From Bacillus sp. FJAT-22090 (GTDB lineage: Bacteria > Bacillota > Bacilli > Bacillales_A > Planococcaceae), in NCBI RefSeq assembly GCF_007676755.1, contig NZ_VEBK01000014.1, forward strand, positions 1 to 64,000: a stretch of DNA of 64,000 nt, written 5' to 3'. This document shows positions 7,046-15,926 of the stretch, one piece after another (within the stretch, counting starts at the first letter, position 1; every line of letters starts with the position of its first letter). The notes beneath the pieces were generated by a model. The model did not search any database. It was not told the DNA's origin and was given only the letters and a program-made list of their open reading frames with translations. Made by a program: the position numbers and the translations under genes.

Positions 7046-10000
7046 TTGATTAGAAGAAAAATGTTTGCATGTATACTAATCGCTATGATGCTAATTTCAT
7101 TATTATCATACAATATTGACGTAGTAAGCGCAGAAAGTGAAGAAAATGCTGCAACTGAATTGCATGAAGAAAGGCAGTCTGAATCAGAAGAAGAAATAGA
7201 ATTTGAATCGAAAGGAATATTTAATTCTAATTATTCTTCAACTTTTGGAAATAATGGAGTAGCTGTTTCAATTGATCCTAATTTAAAAATTTTAGGTATA
7301 ACGGATGAATTAGATGGCGCTTCAATTGTTATCAATAATTTTAATAGTGGTGATCAGCTTAATTTTACTAATACTGAAAACATAACTGGTGAGTTCAATC
7401 GAACAAACGGTGTACTGGTATTAAAAGGAAGCGCTAGTTCAGTAGACTATCAAGAAGCACTACGTTCTGTTTTATATTCAACTATATCAGAGAATATTTC
7501 AGATAGAACATTCACTTTCAATCTTGGAAGCTCCCTTTCTTACAATAATCATTACTATGAGTTTATAAAAGCTAGTGGGATTTCCTGGACCGAAGCAAGG
7601 GTAGCTGCTGAAGCAAAATCATTTTTTGGTCGAAAGGGCTATTTAGCAACAGTTACAACACAAGGAGAAAATGATTTTATTAAAGAAAAAACTAGCGGAA
7701 ATGGTTGGATAGGTGCATCCGATTATTATACAGAACTTAATAGAGTCTCAGGCAAAAATTATAGTAATCAAAACCAAGCTGAAGGACAGTGGTACTGGGT
7801 GACAGGCCCTGAAACTGGTACCCAATTTTGGCAAGGGGGAAGTTATGGTTCCTCGGTAGATGGTCGTTATGAGAATTGGTATGTTGATACCAATGGAGTA
7901 CGCGGTGAACCTAATAATAGTGGTGGTGAACATTACGCACATATTCTAGGTACAGACGGAGCTTTTTGGAACAACAATGACCCAGCAGGATATGGTAAAT
8001 GGAACGACTTTCCGGATAGTCTGCCAGAACGTGTCGAGGGGTATATTGTAGAGTATGGAGGTATGGAAGGTGATAATGAAGATATTACTATTAGTACTTC
8101 TAAAGTAAGTAAGTTTGACTCTACCTCTAATGATTTAACACCTTTGGAAAAGGTGAATGCCGCTAAGAAAACAAATAGTAATGAGAATGCATTGGCTGCA
8201 ATAACAAATCCAGCACTAGATTTGAGCCTTCCGAATGACTTTTTAAGTTGGGGAACTGATTTAAAAAATTCTGTAGCAGAAACAGTTATGTATATAATAG
8301 ACGAAGATTATGAAAGTAAGGCACAAGTACAATATGTTGTAGATCTTGCTACTTTTCCAATGATAGCTTTCGATGACATAGAGCTTGATAGTATTAATAA
8401 TAACTTAATAACTTATTTTACGATGTTTGCACAAAGTAAGGAAATATTCCCTAGTAATGATCAATTTGAGTCTTTATCTCAAATGGGTGAATCCTATGTT
8501 AACATGTCTGATATCGATAAAAGTATTTTTGCCTATCGAACAAAATTTCATTTTTTAAATGCACAAATTACGAGAGATCAAATACTTGAAACCCTAACTG
8601 CCACATTTTCTACTTATCGACCAATTAATAGAGTGATTAAAAAGGTTGATATGTATAATATCTTAGTCAATCTACGTTTATTGCAAAAAGAATCTAGTCA
8701 ACTTATTTTAGATTATCCTCAATATGGTATGGATATTTTTGCACTTGATTTAAAGAAAGTAGATGACCCCGACTTTACTTTCGCTAGGTATCAGGAGCTC
8801 GCTCAATGGATGATAAATCAGCGACCAGAAAAAGGGTATGCAAATTATTTAGAAATCCAAATGGCATTTGATCGTTTCTTTACCCCGTCAACACCGAATG
8901 TAAGTGGCAATGATGTGACAAACAAACTTATCGGCGCAGACGAGACAATGGAATATTCAACAGATAGCGGTATTAGTTGGACAACTTATACGGAACAGGA
9001 AGCTCCAATATTTATAGGAAATGTAACAGTAAAAATCCGTGTGAAAGCTAATGGAAACATACCGGCGGGAGAGATAACAACAGTAACCTTCACTGCTAAT
9101 AATCTTCCACCAGTAACACCATCTGCCCCAAATGTAAATGGGGATGATGTGACAAACAAGCTTATCGGAGTAGACAATACAATGGAATATTCAACTGACG
9201 GGGGTGTTAGTTGGATAAACTATAATCCAGAACAAGCCCCAACATTCACAGGAAATGTAACCGTACAAATCCGAGTGAAGGCAACTGGAAGTACACCATT
9301 TGGAAAAGTTGCAGTAGTAATCTTTACGAAAAACCCAGCTTCTTCTAGTGAGGATAATGGAGGGCAGTCATCATCGTCTTCTAACACGGAAAAGATTGTC
9401 GTCGACGTTGATGGGAAAGACGGGACAAACCTAACAAAAACACCAATTACTCGTACAACAGATTCAAGTGGAAAAGTGAAAGACCACGTTTCCATGTCAG
9501 AGGATATCGCGAAAGAAACTGTAAATAAAGCAAAACAGCAAGGTACTGATACTGCACGAATTATCATTCCAGACACGAATGATAAAGTTTCTGAAGTAGT
9601 AGTAGAGATTCCTAAGACAGCATTAAAACAATTAAACGATGGAAAAATGAAACTAGAAATAGCAACGGAAAACGCTGTAATTTCGATTCCAACTAATTCA
9701 TTATCCACATTTAACGAAGATCTATATTTCAAAGTTGTTCCAATCAAATCTAAGGAACAACAAAATCTAGTGGAAGAGCGTGCAAAGAAAGAGAAATTAA
9801 TCCAAGATGTAGCTAAAAATCAAACAGTTCAACTCTTAGGGCGTCCAATGGAAATAGATACAAATATGCAAAGTAGAGAAGTTTCTATTGTACTTCCATT
9901 GAAAGAAGGCTTGCCAACAGATGCAAAAGCACGTGGTACAATGTTGGAAAACCTCGTGATTTTTGTTGAACATAGTGATGGGACTAAAGAAATTGTTAGA

Positions 10001-10609
10001 GGAAAAGTGGTTCCTTATCAAAAAGATAGCGAGCTAGGTCTTGAGTTTTCAATCTCTAAGTTCAGTACCTTCTCAATCGTATACATGGATGGTGCAAAAG
10101 CATTTTTTGATGGTAAAGGTTGTGGAACTGACACACTTTCAGCAAGTTCAATTGGTTGCTTGAGCATTAAAAAATCTGTACCTGTATATGAACTTGTAAA
10201 CAATCGATTGAAAAAAGTGGATGTATTGAAAGAAGGGCAAGCAGTTCCAGCATATGATAACATTTCACCTATGCTTGGATTAGGCGGAGATATTTGGGTG
10301 GAACGAACAAACGCTATTCGTTACGAAACACCTTCCAAATCCATGCTTGAGAAAAATGCTCTTACTGGGACGAGTCGACAAAAGCAAATATGGAAAGGAC
10401 TGGAGCTCCGTCCTGGTCAAATCGGCAAAGTCACTATTTTAGCAGATACTGTTATTTGGGAAAAAATCAATAAAACTAATAAAATTGCTCGTATTTTGAA
10501 AAAAGGTGAGCAATATCGTGTATATCGATATGTTCCTGGAATGTATAGTATCGGGAACGGAAAATATGTAGTGCAAGGTGAATCAGTAATTCTGCAAAAA
10601 ACTAAATAA
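7046..10609 (+). CDS. Large secreted protein with C-type-lectin-like domain
   Basis: The TTG at 7046 sits eight bases after AGGAGG; an ATG five codons later is too far from it. The signal peptide ends near residue 31 (DVVSAES). A strand-rich domain (about 60-160, GVLVLKGSASSVDYQEALRSV) resembles cadherin-like adhesin modules. A C-type-lectin-like domain follows (about 167-338): WTEARVAAEAK, NGWIGASD, GEPNNSGGEHYAHI and GKWND carry the EPN and WND calcium/sugar-site motifs. A helical stretch, two DUF4073-like repeats (about 613-761), a beta-rich region and two copies of an SH3-like module (about 1030-1187; RYETPSK, GQIGKVTILADT) complete it. No LPXTG motif or SLH domain is seen, so the SH3-like end may bind the wall. 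It lies immediately downstream of the first two-component pair and is its most likely target. Confidence 0.82.
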   Translation: MIRRKMFACILIAMMLISLLSYNIDVVSAESEENAATELHEERQSESEEEIEFESKGIFNSNYSSTFGNNGVAVSIDPNLKILGITDELDGASIVINNFNSGDQLNFTNTENITGEFNRTNGVLVLKGSASSVDYQEALRSVLYSTISENISDRTFTFNLGSSLSYNNHYYEFIKASGISWTEARVAAEAKSFFGRKGYLATVTTQGENDFIKEKTSGNGWIGASDYYTELNRVSGKNYSNQNQAEGQWYWVTGPETGTQFWQGGSYGSSVDGRYENWYVDTNGVRGEPNNSGGEHYAHILGTDGAFWNNNDPAGYGKWNDFPDSLPERVEGYIVEYGGMEGDNEDITISTSKVSKFDSTSNDLTPLEKVNAAKKTNSNENALAAITNPALDLSLPNDFLSWGTDLKNSVAETVMYIIDEDYESKAQVQYVVDLATFPMIAFDDIELDSINNNLITYFTMFAQSKEIFPSNDQFESLSQMGESYVNMSDIDKSIFAYRTKFHFLNAQITRDQILETLTATFSTYRPINRVIKKVDMYNILVNLRLLQKESSQLILDYPQYGMDIFALDLKKVDDPDFTFARYQELAQWMINQRPEKGYANYLEIQMAFDRFFTPSTPNVSGNDVTNKLIGADETMEYSTDSGISWTTYTEQEAPIFIGNVTVKIRVKANGNIPAGEITTVTFTANNLPPVTPSAPNVNGDDVTNKLIGVDNTMEYSTDGGVSWINYNPEQAPTFTGNVTVQIRVKATGSTPFGKVAVVIFTKNPASSSEDNGGQSSSSSNTEKIVVDVDGKDGTNLTKTPITRTTDSSGKVKDHVSMSEDIAKETVNKAKQQGTDTARIIIPDTNDKVSEVVVEIPKTALKQLNDGKMKLEIATENAVISIPTNSLSTFNEDLYFKVVPIKSKEQQNLVEERAKKEKLIQDVAKNQTVQLLGRPMEIDTNMQSREVSIVLPLKEGLPTDAKARGTMLENLVIFVEHSDGTKEIVRGKVVPYQKDSELGLEFSISKFSTFSIVYMDGAKAFFDGKGCGTDTLSASSIGCLSIKKSVPVYELVNNRLKKVDVLKEGQAVPAYDNISPMLGLGGDIWVERTNAIRYETPSKSMLEKNALTGTSRQKQIWKGLELRPGQIGKVTILADTVIWEKINKTNKIARILKKGEQYRVYRYVPGMYSIGNGKYVVQGESVILQKTK

Positions 10610-10620
10610 CATTTAATTTT

Positions 10621-10653
10621 AGTGAAAAGTTCATGCCTATCGAACTTTTCACT
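10621..10653 (+). other. Intercistronic hairpin before the SbsC-type gene
   Basis: Perfect 12-base arms AGTGAAAAGTTC (10621-10632) and GAACTTTTCACT (10642-10653) enclose a nine-base loop. Only weak T-richness follows, so it may be a leaky terminator, an RNA-stabilising 5' stem, or both. The second SbsC-type gene also has a stem just ahead of its ribosome site. Confidence 0.7.
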
Positions 10654-10695
10654 ACTTTTGAAATAAAGAAAAATACGGAAGGAAGGACATCCAGA

Positions 10696-13600
10696 ATGAA
10701 CAAAAGAATAGTTAAACAAACCGTTGTTGCTGCTTTACTCACATCATCTATTTTCTCATTTACTTCAGTAACTTACGGTAAAGAGACGACTATCCAGCAA
10801 TCAATAGATGCTCTGAAAATAGAGATGAAAAAGGCTCCTCTCTATTATGTAGACCCCGCATTTAAAAGTGTAATAGAGTCAAGTCAAGAATTATATCCTG
10901 TACTGAATAATGTGAAAAAGCATTATAAAGAGGTAAAACAACAAATACAATCTTCGAAACTTTCTCCAAAAGAACAGAAGGCAAAGATAACAGAATTAGA
11001 TGCATTGTATGAGGAAAAAATCATCAAGGGAGTCATACCATATATTGATGCATACAATTATGCGGTAAAATATTTGGATCCGATATTAAAAGAAATGTTA
11101 GATGCCCATGCTACAGGGGATTTAGACGGCGTTGAACGTGCATATCACAAGTTATCGTCCCAATTAGATTCCCGTACATCGATCTTATACCGCTTTACGG
11201 GTAAAGCACCACGCGATCTATTGTTAGAAAAATATAAAAAACCGTCTGACGCAAAAAGAGACGAACTACGAATTCCTGTAACAATCTATATGAAAAATAA
11301 CGAAGTCTTGAGGTTGTGGAAGGAAGGAAAAATAGAAGAGGCAAGAAAAGTGATGGATGAGGTATTAGACCTTGCTACGAAAGCCTACGACAATGGGAAA
11401 ACAAACTATTCAATTTTGTTATCCAAAGAGGTGAAGGAAGCAGAAGCACTTTTCTCTACTAATCCAACCCCTACACCAGAAGTTCCAAGCAATCCATCTG
11501 TGAATGGTGGGGACAACGAAGGACCTTCCGAAAGTGGTGCAGATAGAAAATTAAGCATAGCAAAAAATAATGCTATTAAGGAGTTGACGAGCTATAAGGT
11601 AGAAACAGACTATAGTTCAGCAAAATGGTTAATCGTTCAATCCGCGAAAAGCACCGGGATAAACGCAATCACAGCAGCCACGACTATAAGTGAAGTGAAC
11701 GAAGCATTATCAAATGCCAAAATAGCTATCGATTTGGTACAAACACTTTCCCAAGAGGAAATAGAAAAACAAAATGCCCTAGCCACGGCAAAAACCTCAG
11801 CCATAGAAGAGTTGAAGAGTTATAAAATAGAAACCAACTATAGTGCGGAAAATTGGATGATGATTCAATCTCTGCAAACAACTGGGACTAAGGCAATCAC
11901 TACAGCCACGACTATTAGTGAAGTGGCTCAAGTATTAGTTAATGCAAAAGCTACTATCGATACAGTAAAAACACGTGCGGAAGAGGAAACAGAACAACAA
12001 GATGTCCTAGCCACAGCAAAAAACTCAGCGATAGAAGAGTTGATGAGTTACAAAATAGAAACAGACTATAGTTCGGAAAATTGGTTGATGATTCAATCCT
12101 TACAAACAACTGGGGCAAACGCGATTACCACAGCCATAACTATTAGTGAAGTGGCTCAAGCATTAGTGAATGCAAAAGCGACTATCGATACAGTAAAAAC
12201 ACGTGCGGAAGAGGAAACAGAACAACAAAACGAGCTAGACACGGCAAAAACCTCAGCCATAGAAGAGTTGATGGGTTACAAAATAGAAACAGACTATAGT
12301 TCAGTAAACTGGTTAACTATTCAAGCTGCAAAGACAACTGGAACAAACGCTATTATGCTAGCCACGACTACAACTGAAGTGACTCAAGAACTATCAAATG
12401 CCAAAACAGCTATCGATATGGTACAAACAATTGCGGAAGAACAACAAGAAATAGTGAACGCTGAGGCCGCCGCTATACTAAGCACTTTCTTTCCACCAAC
12501 AGCAGAAGCGGGTACGAGTTCTTTTCCTACAGTAAGAGAAGGTTTCTCTATTGAAGTAAGTTCATCTTCAAATCAGGTAATATACGATTTGGATGGTAAA
12601 ATCCAAACAAACGGCACTTCGGAAGTTATATATACAGTAACCCATCTTGCTTCTGGGAAAAAAGCGAATACTGGAATAATAAGTGTATCTGTGGTTATTC
12701 CTCCACAACCATCCGGTAACCAAAATCCAATTGTAGAAGGTATAATTCCATCTCAAGTAGTTACAGAGGGAATAACAGAATCACGAAGCTTTGATTTATC
12801 ACAATTGTTTAGTGATCCAGATGGTGATAGTCTTTCGTACAATCTTGTTAATAATGATTTGGGCATTACTAATGCAACAATAAATAATGGTAATTTATTT
12901 ATTGCACCAGGTTCAATTGCTGGCGAGACAACGATTACGATTGAAGCGGACGATAGAAAAGGAGGTACAACATCTACAACTGTTACCGTCCGAAATGCAC
13001 CACTTGTAAATAATGGTTTTAGAAAAGTTGTGACAAAACAAGGTGTAGATCAAATATCATTTGATCTAAGTGAATATTTTCCCGGGCAGAGTGAATTTTT
13101 GGTATATGAAGGCACACGGTATTTTGTATTGCACGATCCTGAATTATTAAAAGGGAATGTTTGGACAGGAAACGCGATGGATAGATATGTATGGTTAATA
13201 GCAGATGATGGTACCGCAATAGTATTAGATATTACCTCAGTTGCTCAAGGCACTTCGGAAATATATTTTTCTGAATATCTGGATGGTGGAGATGGAAGAA
13301 TTGCATTGGAACTTTACTATAATGGTATAACGAATTCAGAACTGACTGGATATGAATTGGAAGTTTATAAATATGTAAAAGCTACTAAAACTATTCAAGT
13401 TTCAAAAACTCCTATTTTTTCTGATAAAGTAAATTCACCATACATTCTAATAAGTGGAATTTTTTATGATTTTATGGATCTTACAAAAACAACATATTAT
13501 AATGATGATTCTTTAGATATTTATAATCCAAATAAATATGCTGTTACAGCCTTTGTTTTGAAGAAGAACGGGCGCATTGTAGATATTTTAGGAGATATTA

Positions 13601-13746
13601 ATTCCCAAGAACAATTTTTAAAAAATGGTGGGACCATTGTTAGAAAATCTAAAATATATACTGGTTCACAAAACTTTAACCTAAACGGTGAATGGAACGT
13701 TTTCCCTAAAGGAACATATGGATACATGGGAACACATACACCGTAG
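10696..13746 (+). CDS. SbsC-type S-layer-like surface protein with four internal repeats
   Basis: I chose the ATG at 10696 (GGAAGGA just upstream), giving MNKRIVKQTVVAALLTSSIF, a signal peptide. The open frame from 10633 starts inside the hairpin. Residues about 30-250 match the N-terminal helical domain of Geobacillus SbsC, which binds secondary cell-wall polymer: PYIDAYNYAVKYL, AYHKLSSQLDSRTSILYR, GKAPRDLL and AKRDELRIPVTIYM. Four 76-residue helical repeats (284-587) follow, with the pattern SAIEEL-SYKIETDYS-NW-IQ-AI-ATTISEV-NAK-ID. Next are two strand-rich domains; one is cadherin-like (SRSFDLSQLFSDPDGDSLSY). The final 250 residues are unrecognised and beta-rich. A paralogue of the N-terminal domain is at 38961-40091. 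It is probably co-transcribed with 7046-10609. Confidence 0.85.
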   Translation: MNKRIVKQTVVAALLTSSIFSFTSVTYGKETTIQQSIDALKIEMKKAPLYYVDPAFKSVIESSQELYPVLNNVKKHYKEVKQQIQSSKLSPKEQKAKITELDALYEEKIIKGVIPYIDAYNYAVKYLDPILKEMLDAHATGDLDGVERAYHKLSSQLDSRTSILYRFTGKAPRDLLLEKYKKPSDAKRDELRIPVTIYMKNNEVLRLWKEGKIEEARKVMDEVLDLATKAYDNGKTNYSILLSKEVKEAEALFSTNPTPTPEVPSNPSVNGGDNEGPSESGADRKLSIAKNNAIKELTSYKVETDYSSAKWLIVQSAKSTGINAITAATTISEVNEALSNAKIAIDLVQTLSQEEIEKQNALATAKTSAIEELKSYKIETNYSAENWMMIQSLQTTGTKAITTATTISEVAQVLVNAKATIDTVKTRAEEETEQQDVLATAKNSAIEELMSYKIETDYSSENWLMIQSLQTTGANAITTAITISEVAQALVNAKATIDTVKTRAEEETEQQNELDTAKTSAIEELMGYKIETDYSSVNWLTIQAAKTTGTNAIMLATTTTEVTQELSNAKTAIDMVQTIAEEQQEIVNAEAAAILSTFFPPTAEAGTSSFPTVREGFSIEVSSSSNQVIYDLDGKIQTNGTSEVIYTVTHLASGKKANTGIISVSVVIPPQPSGNQNPIVEGIIPSQVVTEGITESRSFDLSQLFSDPDGDSLSYNLVNNDLGITNATINNGNLFIAPGSIAGETTITIEADDRKGGTTSTTVTVRNAPLVNNGFRKVVTKQGVDQISFDLSEYFPGQSEFLVYEGTRYFVLHDPELLKGNVWTGNAMDRYVWLIADDGTAIVLDITSVAQGTSEIYFSEYLDGGDGRIALELYYNGITNSELTGYELEVYKYVKATKTIQVSKTPIFSDKVNSPYILISGIFYDFMDLTKTTYYNDDSLDIYNPNKYAVTAFVLKKNGRIVDILGDINSQEQFLKNGGTIVRKSKIYTGSQNFNLNGEWNVFPKGTYGYMGTHTP
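11545..12456 (+). repeat. Four tandem 228-bp coding repeats
   Basis: Units begin at 11545, 11773, 12001 and 12229, exactly 228 bp apart, each encoding 76 residues predicted as a short helix bundle. Units 2 and 3 are the most alike (long identical stretches such as GATACAGTAAAAACACGTGC). Units 1 and 4 are diverged. This pattern suggests a recent internal duplication of one unit. Confidence 0.9.
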
Positions 13747-13805
13747 TCAGAGATACCAGGTTCTAATATAATTCTGCCAATATGGTATGTTTGTATAAAA
13801 TAGTT

Positions 13806-13838
13806 AAGCCCTGTGGAGTAATATCTACAGGGCTTTTT
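13806..13838. terminator. Bidirectional terminator
   Basis: AAGCCCTGT (13806-13814) pairs with ACAGGGCTT (13827-13835) and a T-run follows. It serves the SbsC-type gene and may also serve the convergent chemoreceptor gene. Confidence 0.85.
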
Positions 13839-13882
13839 GTAATCTGTTATATACAAATCGTTTGAACTGGCACCTCCAAAAA

Positions 13883-15568
13883 CTAGACCCTAAACTGCTG
13901 AATAATATCCTGTAAGTTCACAGCCTGTTCGCTTAAATCTCTAGCGACTGAATTGATTTCCTCCATTGTCGCCAACTGTTCTTGGACGGCAGCAGAATTT
14001 TGTTCAGCTTGGGTGGAAGCTGTAGTTGATTGTGCAGCAATTTCATGCACGGAAGCAACGACTTGCTCGGCACTTGCTGATATTTCTTCTGTAGCAGCAG
14101 ATATTTCTTCGATTTGACCGTTCATTGTTTGGACTGCACTCACGATTGTCGAGAAGGCGGTGCCGGCGTCCTCAATGACTTGAACGCCATGCTCCACATT
14201 TTTCAGACTTTCCGAAACAGCTTGTTCAACGTTTCTCGTGTCATTTTGGATATTCATCGTCAGGTTGACAATTTGTGTAGCTGAAAATTTGGATTGCTCA
14301 GCAAGTTTTCGTACTTCATCTGCTACAACTGCGAAACCTTTTCCATGCTCTCCAGCTCTAGCTGCCTCGATTGCCGCATTTAAAGCAAGCAAATTCGTTT
14401 GCTCTGTAATATCTGTGATAACTTTTGTGATATTTTCTATCTCAGTTGTTTGCTTACTCAATTGCTTGATTAGCTCATTTGTTTGATAAGATGAATCGTA
14501 AATAAGACTCATTTGTTCTTTTGCCGATTTTACAGATTTCACACTATCCCCGGCTAGTTTCTCTGTATCTATTGCATTCTCTAACAGTCCTTGTGCGGAT
14601 TCCGCAATACGTTGAACCCCAGACGCTGTTTCTTCCATTGCTAGTGAGCTTTCCATTGCAGCTGCTGCCGCAGTTTGAGAACCACTCCACATTGATTCCA
14701 TATTGCTACTGACGTCTTTTGAAGCTATTGCCACCTCTTCTGTGCTAGCGGACAACTCCTCTGCAGCAGAGGTCACGTGAAGCGCATTATCATTCACACT
14801 ACCGATTAGATTACGTAAATTTTGCTTCATTGTATTGAAAGAGTTTGCCAAATCTCTTAACTCATCTTTTGACTTGACAACAATATCTTCCTTCGTAAGG
14901 TCACCATCGGCAATGATAGAGGTTGCTTCTGCGAGTCTTCTCACAGGGCGGGAAATAGTCCGGTTAATAATTGTTGCAATAATGAGTCCTAATATTATAT
15001 CAACAATAGTGCCTAGTATTAGTGAACGCTTTGACATTAACGTCGCCTCTTCGGATACTTTGCGTTCCAGTGCAATATGCTTATCCTGGTAAGTGACCAT
15101 ACCTTCAGCCGCTTCGTTAATGGTTCTATTAGCATCATTCACTACAGTATTGATCAATACAACTGCTTGGTCTTCTTGACCTTTCTTTACACGGTCAATA
15201 ACTTTTGATACACCTTCGTCAAATAATGGAATAGTATCTTGTATTTGTTTGATATAGCCTTTCATCTCGTCAGAAGAAACCATTTTAGATAATTCGTCGA
15301 CGCGGTCTTTTAACAATTGTTGTTTTGCTTCTAAATTGGAAAGTGAAACTTCGTCATTGCTTAAAACATACGCTCTTGCAAATAATCCTTGTGATGCTAC
15401 CTCTAGCTGAATTGCGCTGGCTAATTGCGATTGCTTAATACGATTATCAATCATATTTTGATATTCTTTACTTACTTTGTCGACCTGCATGATGCTAGTG
15501 GCAGCAAAAGATAGTAGAATAAGCAAAACAATTAAGAATCCGCCATAAATTTTCTTTCCAATTGTCAT
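13883..15568 (-). CDS. Methyl-accepting chemotaxis protein (4HB sensor, HAMP)
   Basis: A membrane chemoreceptor that feeds CheA. Residues 1-30 form the first membrane helix; about 30-180 is an extracytoplasmic four-helix-bundle sensor; a second membrane helix at about 183-200 leads into HAMP ([32 protein letters not shown]). The long coiled-coil signalling domain carries the invariant hairpin tip [20 protein letters not shown] and [13 protein letters not shown]. Its 561 residues are normal for the family. The ATG has GGAG upstream on the minus strand. No chemotaxis genes are nearby, so it is an orphan receptor of unknown ligand. The C-terminus lacks an obvious CheR-tethering pentapeptide. Confidence 0.93.
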   Translation of the reverse strand: MTIGKKIYGGFLIVLLILLSFAATSIMQVDKVSKEYQNMIDNRIKQSQLASAIQLEVASQGLFARAYVLSNDEVSLSNLEAKQQLLKDRVDELSKMVSSDEMKGYIKQIQDTIPLFDEGVSKVIDRVKKGQEDQAVVLINTVVNDANRTINEAAEGMVTYQDKHIALERKVSEEATLMSKRSLILGTIVDIILGLIIATIINRTISRPVRRLAEATSIIADGDLTKEDIVVKSKDELRDLANSFNTMKQNLRNLIGSVNDNALHVTSAAEELSASTEEVAIASKDVSSNMESMWSGSQTAAAAAMESSLAMEETASGVQRIAESAQGLLENAIDTEKLAGDSVKSVKSAKEQMSLIYDSSYQTNELIKQLSKQTTEIENITKVITDITEQTNLLALNAAIEAARAGEHGKGFAVVADEVRKLAEQSKFSATQIVNLTMNIQNDTRNVEQAVSESLKNVEHGVQVIEDAGTAFSTIVSAVQTMNGQIEEISAATEEISASAEQVVASVHEIAAQSTTASTQAEQNSAAVQEQLATMEEINSVARDLSEQAVNLQDIIQQFRV

Positions 15569-15850
15569 ATAACTTGATCTCCTCGTGTTGTAGTTAAAGA
15601 ATGAAATACCGTACTTACCTTAGTATAAAATTTCTTTATATAATTACTATCGGTACGTTTGTTTTACATTAAATAGGACAAATAAATAAAAATATATCAG
15701 ATATTTATTGTTGGAAGAAATTTCAATTGTCGAATAGAAACTTCATTGAGATATAGTTCAAGACATCTACTTAACCTTCAAATAATGTAACTAATAGCAA
15801 GTGATTTCCAAAACCTTAGAGAAGTAAGGATTTTAATAATAAATGCTATA

Positions 15851-15879
15851 TTGTGAGTAAAGCACTAGAATGCTATACT
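15851..15879 (+). promoter_or_regulatory. Candidate sigma-A promoter for the 5'-nucleotidase gene
   Basis: TTGTGA (15851-15856) and TATACT (15874-15879) are separated by 17 bases, with an extended TGC before the -10 box. The start codon lies 48 bases downstream behind GGGGGAGG. The remaining 250 bases towards the chemoreceptor gene show nothing else clear. Confidence 0.6.
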
Positions 15880-15926
15880 TATTCAGTTAGTCTTAAAATT
15901 CAGAACAAAAGGGGGAGGTTTGGAAA

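Noticed and set aside
9220-9747. 175-codon minus-strand frame opposite the lectin-like gene.
   Set aside because: Shadow of a well-supported plus-strand gene; no ribosome site or recognisable domain.
10633-10695. Upstream start of the SbsC-type protein.
   Set aside because: Lies within the hairpin; ATG 10696 has GGAAGGA and begins the signal peptide.
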